Positions 33,101-44,400 of a stretch of 64,000 nt of DNA are shown piece by piece. A program made the translations under genes and the position numbers. Position 1 is the first letter of the stretch. Each line of letters opens with the position of its first letter. Origin of the DNA: Hyparrhenia diplandra (taxonomy: Eukaryota; Streptophyta; Magnoliopsida; Poales; Poaceae). Under the pieces are notes generated by a model that saw only the letters and a list, made by a program, of their open reading frames with translations, had not been told where the DNA came from and did no database searches. Where the stretch lies: assembly GCA_015847255.1 (NCBI GenBank), contig JADLZK010001353.1, positions 248,001 through 312,000 of the forward strand. Reading direction: 5' to 3'.

Positions 33101-33279
33101 GTTCCTGACCCTGATGTGAGAATCATACATAGCCCTATATGTTATATGATGATCTATATGAGAGTTTTGTCATGTTAATTCAAGTGGGATTGATCTCCGG
33201 CGCATTTTTCGCCGCGAACGTACTGCTGTCTTTCACGGACAGCAGCATTGTTGCTGGTTCTCAAGTGCATTCCCAGCAA

Positions 33280-34185
33280 TCCGCACATCTATTTTGCAAT
33301 TACTTTGATGCACGTGTGTATTATATACCTGCACATGCCTATGAGAAATCTCGTGTCCATAGGATTCAAGATCAAAGAGATGTCATCCTTTTTGTGCTCG
33401 TTGTCCCTGCTGCCCCGCAGCTGCACTGCAGTCGGTTGGCATGAGCATTTCCCAATGATTCGCCACTTTGATTATCAATTCCTTGATTCCACAAATATAT
33501 CATATATTAGTGCATAGCCCTGAGATTTTGATCACCCATCCGAGCAGCGTACATATCATATTTTGGTCAGTAATCGAGCTTGCTACTCTTCTGTTCTAGC
33601 ACCTATGCAACACCAAATTCTTTTGGTGTTCCCCACTAATCCACTATCCGAATCACCAAACCCTTCACCCAACATATCCATCATATACTTGCACATGTAT
33701 CCACTAATTTTCATGACAAGAGGATCTAAGACAAAAGATGTATCATTGTTATTGTTCTTGCTGCCCCTGCTGTATCGCAGCGGCGCTGCTCCTGGTTAGA
33801 ATTTGCGTTCCCAGTGATCTAGAGCTCCTGTCATCGAACCATTTTACCACAGTGTATATATCATCCTTCCACATGCCTCTACAAAATACCTTGGCCATAG
33901 GAGTTCAATTTCTAGAGAAATCATCGTCTATGTGTTCACTGCTCTGCTGCCTTGGCTGCTGTACTACTCTGCATTGCATTGGCGTTCCCCGCTAATCTGA
34001 AGCCCAAATCACCAAGCCCTTAAATATACATGTCCATGATATCATTGCACATGTCTCCACAAGTTTTCCTGGTCATAGGTGCCACAGTGAATGAGATAAT
34101 GAAGCCGCACTATCTGCTACTCTTGCTGTCCAGAAAACAGCAGCCACCCAAATATTGCAATCGCGTTTCCTAGCTAACCGATGGT
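33280..34185. repeat. About four degenerate tandem units of roughly 190-390 bp in D1
   Basis: Each unit has CACATGCCTNNACAAAAT, a CATAGGA(T/G)TCAA segment, GATGTCATC, a GCTGCCCCTGCTGTA-type segment and GCGTTCCCCGCTAATC. Seen near 33325, 33690, 33870 and 34050. D2 contains inverted copies around 42800-43430 and 44720-44880. Confidence 0.6.
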
Positions 34186-35797
34186 CGAAATATCATGTCC
34201 TTTTGCCACAACATGCTCCATACACTACCTATCTTCCAATTTATCCTGTATCCATCATGTTTTCTCCATCCATATCATTCACCGAATCCTCCTTGCCTCT
34301 ACCTTTGATCTTGCATATCTTTTAAAGTGTGTCTCTTGTTTTAGTTGTTTTTGCGCTCAACGAACGTAGCTATAGCCCCATGTGTTTTAAACCTTTATAT
34401 GTCTTGTTCTATATATATATTGATTGATGTATTGCTTCTAGGTTTATCTATGATGGTTGTGATGATTGTTGCGATCGTTAGAAGAGACTATACAAGGATG
34501 ATCCAGAAGGGAAGTTGGACAACTATGAGCACTATTTGAGGCAAGTGTAACATGAGTTCCCTTGATACCCAATAACCTTATAATCACATTCATATGCATG
34601 TGTCTAATATGATGCTAAGGACTTTACCTAGTACTTTGATATCCTGAATTCCTTGTTTACCTTGGGTTTATGCATATGGGTAGTTTTGCTTAGCCTGCAA
34701 TCACCAATGTTATAATGTTAATTTTGACTAATGATATATGGAATCATGGTTAAAATAATGCTTTTGAGTAACAAGAACAAAAGGGGGCTAGAGCATTGGG
34801 CCTTTATGGGTGCTCTAGTCTACCCTCCGTAAGGACTGAATCTTAAAGCGGCAACCCAGGACTTACAGTACAACCATGAGTGCTACATGGCACTGGCTTT
34901 GGTCAAGTATGAGGACCTTTTCTAGCTTGTTAGTGGTTACCGAAAGGTGCAAAAGGGGTGTGCCTTGGGGTGTATAGCGGCGCCCCTACTTGGTGTGTAC
35001 AGTACCGCGACTACATGTGCCTCTCGAGGGTTGCACCTATACACACTTGCCACGGAAACCTAGCGGCCACTAACTTGTTAGACGAACCTTTGAAAGACTT
35101 CGTAGTGAGACCCTGCCTACTCACCTTGGAAGTGTTAGGGGTCGACGGGCCCTGGGCAAATGGGAATCACGCGGCTCATGGTGAAAGTGTACACCTCTGC
35201 GCAGAGTTTGATCAAACTGATATATCAGCCGTGCTCACGATCACGAGCGGCCTGGATCCTTTTCGAGATAGATGGTTCTATGGATGGTTTGGGATGATGA
35301 GTAATCTTGATAATAATAATTATACTTCTCACCTTGGGAGCTTAAGCATAACTTAGTTACTCAGGTTTAAATTAATAATATATGACCAACTAAAAATGCT
35401 TACCGCAGTTCAGCCGTGTCTAGCCTTTTGTGCCTTGCATCCCCTCATGTTATACTTGCTGAGCCTGGTGAGCTGACACTTGTTGTATCACCAATGAAAA
35501 TCCCGGATGGGTACCAGATGGTGGATCAAGAGATGAGTTTTCCAAAGGAGTCCATGAGTACTAGGCGAGTGCTTCCCCTAGTCAACCGTCCCTGTGGAGT
35601 ATGGAGACCCGAAGAGTAGATATAGAATAGTTTCTGCTATGCTTTGTAATAGTTGTAAGTCCTGTTGTAACTATAGTCGATATATAATAAAGCATTGTTC
35701 TTGATATTCTCCATATTTGTCTCTATATGTGTCGTGTGGACTTTCTGGGCACACATATAGTTAGCTCTTGGTATTCTTTGGAAAACCTGGTGTGACA

Positions 35798-36148
35798 ATG
35801 CTGCTACCGGGCGTCGCTACTTTTGGACGTGATACTGACATCGATGCCACGCAGTGCGTGAGGTTTTCGAGGTACAGTTGCATCTTAGACAGGTATGTCT
35901 GTAGATACTGTAGACCACAGTCGAGCAAAACCCCAAGACACAGACATTCCACGGCGCGTGTGTAACAAGGGCTCACTACAGACGGGAAGTTTGAGACGCA
36001 CGAAATCCCGTCTATTTTAAAGCTTCATTGCGAGACGCTCGCTACGGACAGTGCGTAAAGTCGACATTTAGAGACCCTAATGGGGGACGCTGCTGCTGAT
36101 TGTAGAAGCCCTCCTCAACGCGCCGTAGAGGCCTTTTTTTACATAGTG
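35798..36148 (+). repeat. 3' terminal part of CACTA2
   Basis: Continues the subterminal CGTCTGT/ACAGACG motifs and ends with GGCCTTTTTTTACATAGTG. The stretch ACATTTAGAGACCCTAATGG and the final TIR match the end of CACTA1 (11245-11334), placing both in one family. Confidence 0.85.
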
Positions 36149-36151
36149 TGG

Positions 36152-37310
36152 TATCTATCAGAACTTGTCAGCTTGGATGTGGAGTTAATCTCACGATCCA
36201 ATAAAGGCGGAGTTAGGCGGTGTTAGTTGTGGGGTGTAATCTCAGCACCATTATCCATAGTGGAATTAATCTCACTAGGATATGTACACGAGGTGTACCA
36301 CTCATTTCCAGGCATTATCTACGTACTAGTCTGTCACCCTAGCAATAACGCTCTAAGAAATGCGTGTATGGTATTCTTGATATGCCTTGATAAGAGATGA
36401 ACATGATATCCGCAAGTTTACGTAGATAGAAATACCATTGTAGCACTTCATAGGGAGTCTATCCGGTATCGTATTTATATTTTACCACGGGGAAAGGGGT
36501 AGTCTATGGAAAGTAAAAAGAGATAGGGATGCCTAATGATTTAAGAGATGCATAAATTAACTTGAGATTCACTTGCGGTTGTATAATGCAGAGTAGCCAT
36601 ATGCATCTAACAATACTCATAACATGATAACTCTCATGATAAAGATAAATAATAAATAATAAATGATAACTACCCAAGTCTAAGATCATGGTATGCCACT
36701 AGTATCATATGAGCTATTAACATGGTATAGAGAGAATAGAAAGAATATTCCTAAGTTACTCATAATCATATATCAATGAATACTACAATTAGTGCAATTA
36801 CATCTAGCTATCATGGCAAGGTTGCAATATATCTACACATGGTGAACATTACCAATGACGATCAAGGACGAAACAAGATCATCACCGTAATTATGGCTCA
36901 ACTTGGCCTATCATTCGGGGGTGGACTCCAAAGGACTCAACAGGACTGTCACTCCCGCGATCTACCACACGACCCGAAATGTAGGGTGCAGTCGCAGGTA
37001 AACATTGTATAAATACCACGTTTACACATTGCTCACCACCCACTAAGTGATCATCTAAGTGGATGCTACACGACTCCATGCATAAAATATAAGACAAACT
37101 TACTAATCTAGACATATAATCATAGCAAGCATGGATACATATCAGTAAGAATATAATCATTAAATAGAGCAAAGTCATAGCAATTGTATTCCAACTCAAT
37201 ACTTACAGATTGGATACAAGAGAGAAGCCATGAGAAGCTCGGCTCCCGCTACTTCTTGACTATCAGGAATCCAAGGCAAGCTTGACTTCCTCTAGATCTA
37301 ACTAGGTAGC
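36152..37310 (-). repeat. Middle piece of solo LTR B1
   Basis: Colinear with 53077-54235 in LTR B2. It contains the conserved GTATCTGCAAGCGCACAG-like region seen in B2, though decayed. Its last five bases, GTAGC (37306-37310), are the target duplicated by A2. No coding sequence. Confidence 0.85.
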
Positions 37311-38685
37311 TGTTGGTATTTATTAAGTGCTAAAAGAATGTGAAGGATTCTGCAAGCGCACAGAACACCTACCATTGTAGCTTTTCCCTAGGATGAGTAT
37401 TCTAGAGTATCGTATCCACAGGGAAGCGTTGGCTAAAGAATCTAATAACTCTCAATCATGTATCTACTAACTTAGCAAACCACTAAACTAAAGTGAGGAG
37501 GTAAATGATAATTGATAGGAGTTATGAACAATATAAATCACACCAGAGAATTCCTAACGATAAATGTGTAATAGCACGTTGAGAGGACAGCGGGAGAGAT
37601 CTAGGTTCCTATGTACGTCTCTATTACTTAGGTTCTATGATAGCAATCATACCATGGCACTTTGGGACATCAAAACACTTGCCACGGAAAGGGATGAGAA
37701 GGGGGCTAGGAAGTTCTGACAAGGTCCTACAATCACCAACCCGAACGTGGTGGAATACATCGGCCATCAGGGCTGTCACCACCTGGGGCTACCACAAACA
37801 ATCCGTGGGGTTGGGTGCAATCTCAGGTAATCTCTAGTTTAGACACCATGTCTACACTATTAATTACTACTCTAGTCACATACGATTAACTAAAGCACTC
37901 GATGCGAGCGGAGATCCCATGCAAAGGCATAACAACTATGCTAACCAATTATATGAAAGATATGAATGTAAATAGAGAAGATATATAAATCATAATGTCT
38001 TATAAAGAAAGGATACAAGACATACCAAACTCTGTAGATTCCTCCAGAACCGGAGCATAGCTCCGCTCTCCCTAACTCTCTAGTTGCTAATCTACTACAT
38101 TGGAGAGTCTAGCCCTAATTCTCTAGTGGAGAGGTTGTCCTCACATTGGGACACCTCCAAGACCAACAGGTCAAGAGATAATGAATGGAATGAATTAGAA
38201 TGAATTAGGGTTTCACCCAGGGGTCAAGGGGTCTTGTTATATAGCCCTAGGCGATGCACCACAGCCCTTGGATCAAACCGACCTTGATAGATGGACAGGA
38301 TTGCTCCTCAATGGCGGTTACAACCGACCTAGGAAGCAGGCCCCGAGTGGGCCCCATAGGAGGGCGGCCGCCCTAGAAGGTGGCCGCGGCCGCCTGGGCC
38401 CCATGCCAGGTGGGTCCCACCTTCCAGGCCTGATCTTCTGGTGCCTTCTAGAGTCTTCTTACTTGGGTTTCAAGTCGGGTTACTTCACGGATAAGTCTTT
38501 ATGGCGTAGAACTTGCAAACTCTTGGGCTTTTACTGCTTTTATCCATTTAGTCCCCAAAAATATATAAATCACCAAAACTCATGGAATTACGTCAGTAAA
38601 GCCCCTATACTATGTTGATATTCATTTTAATCCCTTATTTCAGTTTTAAAAGCATATATATTTTATGCTATAACAGGTGTCAACA
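37311..38685 (-). repeat. 3' LTR of A2
   Basis: 1375 bp, TGTTGGTATT to GGTGTCAACA on plus. The minus-strand TATA is near 38236-38244 (TTATATAGCCC on plus). The adjoining CTCCCCCAAGCTT at 38688-38700 is the polypurine tract complement. Confidence 0.93.
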
Positions 38686-41467
38686 AGCTCCCCCAAGCTT
38701 ACCCTTTGCTAGTCCCTAGCAAAGCCAAACTTAGCAATGGATCAGGAGTTGCTACAACGCTTTCATGCCTCAAAAGTACACATGCTTTCAAACAAAATTT
38801 CTCCTCCGGATAAAAATAAACCTTTTCAACCTTCAACTTACCCATATTACCTTTAACCATAGAGCTTATAGCCTTTTCTTAGGATCTTGGGCAATTGAAA
38901 GATAGAATAATCAAGTCAAGCACCATGTCTCAAACTCTTTGTTCAACTATCATTCCGGAGTTTTTGCTAATTTTCAAAAGAAAACTCAAAGTTCCTTAGT
39001 ATGACCCTTTCAAGTCTCTCATTTGTGGTATTTGTGGATCCTCACTTAGGCAATAATGTTGTGTTGCCTTTCTCTCATGATTTGTAGTATTTTTGGAATA
39101 AGGCAGTAGAACACTATGCCTTCTTCTCTCTCACCCTATATCTAAGGCTTATACGAGGAGCTCATAGGTGGGAGAAAACTAAATCTACTTACTAAGCATA
39201 TATTGTAAGTTCAAGCAATGGATCCAAAGTCACGAGTCATACTGCATGTGCATGTGTACGTGTAGTGGAATGAATATGATGATAGGTGTATGAGGCGAAT
39301 GAAGTGAAAGCCTAATTCTTCTTTGCTCTTGTAGGAAACATATCTCTCTCTTTAGGACTTTGAAAGTATTTGGGAGAACCTGGGCTGTATACTCTTTCTA
39401 TTTTTTTTTCTTCTTCTTTTTTCATGGAGAGGCGGGCATCTAAGTACCCATTGTTTTATTGCGGACACTTGTCCATTTTTTTAAACTCTCCTTTATTCTT
39501 TTTCTTTTTTAGGGAGGTAGGCTCTACTCGCCCGTAGGACACTTGTCCATTTTTCATCTCCCCTTTCTTTTCTCTTTTTTTTCGACTATACAACCCAAGC
39601 CTCTTTTTGCAATGAACTTGTAGAGAGATAGAAACAAGGATAAAGGAGCTTTATGAGATGTTGGCTAAGTGGATATGTGTGGGGAATATTTTTTGTTGTT
39701 CTCTCCTAGGGTAGGAGTAGAACATTTTTTAGTGGATCTATGGTGGATATTTGGTGGATGAGTACTTCTAGGGTTGAAGTAGCATATATGCAGGTGGATG
39801 TGAGTGGAGTGGAGTGGAGTGGATGAGTAGCAGTATGACAAGTTTCTAAGGGTCAATAGAGATTGACCAAACTCAATGCAAAGCAAGCGACCTATATATA
39901 TATATCAAAAAGGGTTTTCCTGTCTAAAGAGCATGTATATATGGCCGTGGTAGGAGTCTCAACACTCGTCATACAGGAACTCATCATGTGCACTTTTAAT
40001 TTTTCAAAAGATAAATCTCCAGAAATCTAGTGTTACTAGGAGTAAGATAAACAATAGCTCAAACTTTCATATATCATATCCGTCAATCACATAGACTTTA
40101 GAGCAAGCATTTGCTACCCACAGGTTTCAGGTTCAGAGCAAATCTCAAGTCAAAGCAGTTGCATTAAAAGCTCAAGAGAAATTAAGCTTGAAAGGTAGGT
40201 ACTTGAAACGAATTACGGCGGAGCAACTATTCATCATCTCCATGACTAGAGATTATCTTCAGAGTTTATTTTATTCTCACACTCTAATAATGACTCTTTA
40301 ATAAAGACTATATAGACTCTTTTTATTTGATTTTCTTAGTTATGCATCTTTTTATATCTTTCTAATAAAACAAACATATCTAGCTAATATTAAATAAGAT
40401 AGGAGAATACTTATCTAGATACATGGGGGTTACACTCCCCCAAGCTAGATGTTGACATAGTCTTCAATGTACTTGATGGTTGGAAGTAAAGGTAGATAGT
40501 GATGGTGGGCTTATGATCTTCTTTAACGCCGGACACCATGTGTATCATTCCTCTCTTCCTTGAAATCCTGCTGAACTCGGATAGACAACAAAGCTAGTGG
40601 AACTAGTTAGGCGTTAGTGGTTGTAGCCACTTAGCTTCTTGTTGCCAAGAATTATGATTATTCCTTTAAGTCAATAGTTCAGCAGCATTAAATATTTTTG
40701 GGGTTTTATTATTTCTATGCAAGATAAACAATGATGATGCATGCATATTTATTTTATTTTTATGCCACCACAGTAAATATCCTTGTGGGTTGTTACACAC
40801 CACAAAATTACTTATATGGGGCTTAGAGTTTTTTTTTTTTTTTTTGGCAACAAACAAATATTTTTATTTTCTTTTCTAATGTAGTGCTAGTGTTGTAATG
40901 TAAATATACTAAAGGAAAATGATTATGCAATGCAAGAAAGTAAATATGCTATGCACTAAGTATGGATAACTACTGATCTTATCTTTCGGTGAGGGTTCAG
41001 TGTTTTAAGTCCTCTGAACGAGACTTCTTACCTCGTTATTTCCTTTTATTATTTGATCTTGATAGCCGTGCTCGGATGGTGTCACCCATGTTCTTTGCTG
41101 GTCTCGCGAGTTGGAGATGAGCATGGACGTAGGCAGCATCTTGTTTAGTGTGCATGATCGTAAGACATTCACTTGTTGAATTTTGGAGAGACTCATAGAC
41201 TTCTCCACCTTTTTGCTCAAAGTGTGTCCTACTTGCAAAGTGAAGGTAGAGATCAAGTGCATGGGCTCTGTTGGTGGGAAAACACCAACAGAACCAAAAC
41301 CATAGGCACATTAAACAAGATAGAGTTGGTTTCTTATATGCTTTGGTTAGTCCTAACTTGGGTGACAAGATCATAAGATTGAATGTTGCAGTTAAAACTT
41401 TCAACGGATAGAAACAAACTCCTTGACTCTTTGGAAGGGTTTTCTTGTCTATACATGATGTATCAAA
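38686..41467 (-). other. A2 internal region, PPT side
   Basis: Largely non-coding, colinear with the A1 (19931-21049) and B2 (54776-59880) internal sequences. Landmarks are T-rich tracts with GAGAGGCGGGCATCTAAGTA (about 39427), an imperfect GTGGA microsatellite (39790-39825), TA repeats (39890-39903) and a second CTCCCCCAAGCTAG near 40435. A minus-strand frame ending at 41036 is open to D2 (about 145 codons, ALDLYLHFASRTHFEQKGGE). I do not recognise it. Confidence 0.6.
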
Positions 41468-41472
41468 GGCAT

Positions 41473-44400
41473 TGTCACGCCTAGTTTTACAAAGAAGACC
41501 AGACTCGTCATATGTGTGCCCAGGAAGTCCACACATACAACACAAAACAGATAAATATTAGAAACAATGCTTTATATCATAAACATAACTAAATTAACAC
41601 TTACAACTTATCAGAGTAACGTGGAACGGTTGCTAAATTTCTCGGGCTCCATTCTTATCAGGGACAGTTGACTGGGGGCTCTGTATGCCAAGCACTCCAA
41701 ATAGTATCCTCAGCATCATCATCCATCTTCTATGGAGCTTTTGCTAATAGACTGAGGGAGGGGGAAATAGCAAGAGTGAGTCCATGTCGAACTCAGCAAG
41801 AATAGCTAGGTAAGAACTACCCATAGATCATGATCAATGTAACATAAATAATGTAAATCATAAAACAATAAACCATAAACAAGTTAACAACACTAGTCAT
41901 CATCTTAGTGCAAAGGTCCAAGGCCGCTCGTGTCCTTGAGCAAGGCTAGTATACTAGTTTGATAAACTCTGCGCAGAGGTGTACACTTTCACCATGAGCC
42001 GTGATTTACCCTTTCGCCCGAGGTAGCTAGTCTCTTAACCCTCTTCCAAGGAAGGTCGGCAGGGTTCACTATGAAGCCTTTCAAAGGTCCATCTAACAAG
42101 TTAGTGGCCGCTAGGTAAATCCGTCAGTCTATGCGATACAACCCTTCTGGGGATCCACAGTCTGCGGCAGTTCCGTGTGATACAACCTTCCCGGGATCCA
42201 TGGTCTGTTTAACCCTAACGCCTTTTGGTAACCACTAACAAGCTAGAAAGGATCCTCATACTTGACTAAAGCCAGTGCCATGTAGCACTCATGGCTGTAC
42301 TGTAAGTCCCGGATGTTCTGTTGCAGACAATTTCTTATGTTGATAAAAGTCATGTTTTATGTTTTATGACATAAACATTAAATAGGTCACATGATCATGA
42401 ACTTAAGCTAGTAGATCTCAAACTATACTTGCCTCAAATAGTGCTCAAACTTGTCGAACTTTTCTTCCGGATCATCCTTGTACAACCTCTTCTAACGATC
42501 GCAACAATCATCACAACCATCATAGACAAACCTAGAAGCAGTACACCAATCAATATATATAAAACAAGACATAAAGGTTTAAAACACGTAGGGCTGTAGC
42601 TACGTTCGTTGAGCGCAAAACAACTAAACAAATCTGTGGTTGAAAAGACATGAAAGGTCGAAGGTAGAAGCTAGAAGGTTTGATAAATGCAAGGAATGAA
42701 ATATATATAATGGATATGTGGGCTACCTTGGAAGATTTATAGAGCACAAGGATGTATAGATGAATTATTGTTGATGACTATGGATTTGTGTAGAGAACAC
42801 ACTGAACATATTTGGATAAGTCACTGCACTAAGGTGAATGCTAGATCAAAGGGAAACACAATATGGAGATTAGGTGCATTGGTTGAGCATGTCAAGTGTC
42901 GAACAGCGAAGGGTAGCGACAGTTGTGACCATAAAAAGGCAGGGCGCTACTTAATATATGGGCTTGAAACTGAGTAGGACGATGTGCAACTAATAAACAT
43001 ACATATTTAGAAGAGGGCTCAGCGATTGATGCAATGGTTTAGTGGGGAACATGGATGGAAAAACAGGGTAGCTGCTGTTTGGACAGCAGGGATAGCAGTT
43101 ACTACGGCACTAATATCTCAGCCATTGTGGCATCTATGACCAATCCAGTTTGCCAAGACATGTGTAAGTATATGAGGAACATTACTGTGGAAGGGTTTGA
43201 GTATTTGGGTAGCGGATTAGCGGCGAACGCTAATGCAACTCAGAGCGGTACAGCAGCCAAGGCAGCAGAGCAGTGAACACATAAATGATGATATCTCTAG
43301 CATCTGACATCCTTGGGCCATGATATTTTACAGAGGCATGTGCAATCATATGAAACACCTTGTGCTGGAAGGACATGGTTATTGGACTGACGGAACAACG
43401 AGAACATGCATGCCAACCAGCAGCAGCGCAGCTGCAAGGTGTTGGTAAAAGTTGTCCTACAGAATTATTTATGATTTGTATAGTCTGCAAGCGAACAGAA
43501 ACGATGAGCACTTCACCCGGGAGAGGGTTTTAAATATCGAATCCACAGGGAGAATGGTGTGAGAATAATGAGACAAAACTAATCCCTGAGATCATAGGAA
43601 GGAACGGGAGTTCAGATAAAAGGTGAGAAGAATTCTATGGTTGTCTAGTTTATATCCTTGTAAGGCTTAGAGATATTCCTTAATGGGGACGTACTCAAAG
43701 GAAAGTAAGGATGAAACTTACTATTCCCCCAGCAAATATGTCCTACGTGTCCTATCCTACGGGAAGTGGAATCCAAAGGAATCAATGGTACTGTCACTAC
43801 CACGATCTACCATGCTCCGGCAGGTAGGGTGTATTTATGAGTTATCTAGCCCAAACACCACGTTTGCACTAGGGGTAACAACTTCAATTCAAGAGCGACA
43901 AGAATCAAAGTACTCTAATGAGTCATAAACCGAAAGAAATATAAACAAGTGAACTTACTCAAATATAAAGTTGATCCACCAAAGAAGTCTCAAGATCAAG
44001 TGCAATGAAGCCTTTGATCCCAGAGGTACAAGCGTAGAGAGTCACCGACAGATCCGGTACTTCTCCTTACTTCTCCTCAACTCTACTTCTTATCTCTCAA
44101 GAACAGATCTAGAACTCTAATCAAGTTCTTTGATCTATCTCTCAACTTTCTACTAATCTCTCTCAACTTGATCTAAGCTCTTCTAATTAGAGAGGTATGG
44201 CTCTAGCTATGATCAGAGCTGAGTATGATGAATAATGATTTTCATGCCTGAGGCCAGAGGTAGGATCATCCTTATATAGTCCTGGCCGATGAATGCTAAC
44301 CCTTGGATCAAACCGACTTCGACAACGGCGTAGATACAACCTCAAAGTCGGTTTGAAACCGACCTAGGAAGATGAGGCTGACATCCTGGCCCCACCTGGC

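Larger units (their letters stand above)
30988..35797 (+). mobile_element. Solo LTR D1 (4810 bp), Tekay/Del-like gypsy
   Basis: It begins TGTGACACCCC and ends GGTGTGACA, flanked by ATGCT on both sides (30983-30987 and 35798-35802). It has no gag-pol and no primer or polypurine sites. The stretch GAAAGTGTACACCTCTGCG...GATATATCAGCCGTGCTCACG (about 35186-35245) also occurs in D2 (inverted) and D3, and I associate it with long LTRs of Tekay/RIRE3-like chromoviruses. The lineage call is from memory of the family, while the boundaries are direct. Inner repeats explain its length. Confidence 0.75.
21103..36148 (+). mobile_element. CACTA2 (15 kb with nested elements; about 3.7 kb of its own sequence)
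   Basis: CACTATGTAAAAAAGGC at the left end pairs with GGCCTTTTTTTACATAGTG at the right, flanked by TGG on both sides (21100-21102 and 36149-36151). LTR B2 has the empty site at about 53075 (GTATAAATGGTATC). Own sequence: 21103-22186, 28694-30987 and 35798-36148. It contains gypsy C and solo LTR D1 plus a LINE-like fragment. No transposase gene is seen, so it is probably non-autonomous and related to CACTA1. Confidence 0.92.

Noticed and set aside
31836..34020. Series of plus-strand frames rich in Ser, Leu, Pro and Cys
   Set aside because: They follow the CT-biased repeats of solo LTR D1. The corresponding inverted part of D2 does not keep the frames.
41467..41545. Apparent CxxC-containing N-terminus (MCCMCGLPGH) of the minus-strand frame ending at 41036
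   Set aside because: This part crosses the boundary of solo LTR D2 at 41473 and so is a chance read-through.
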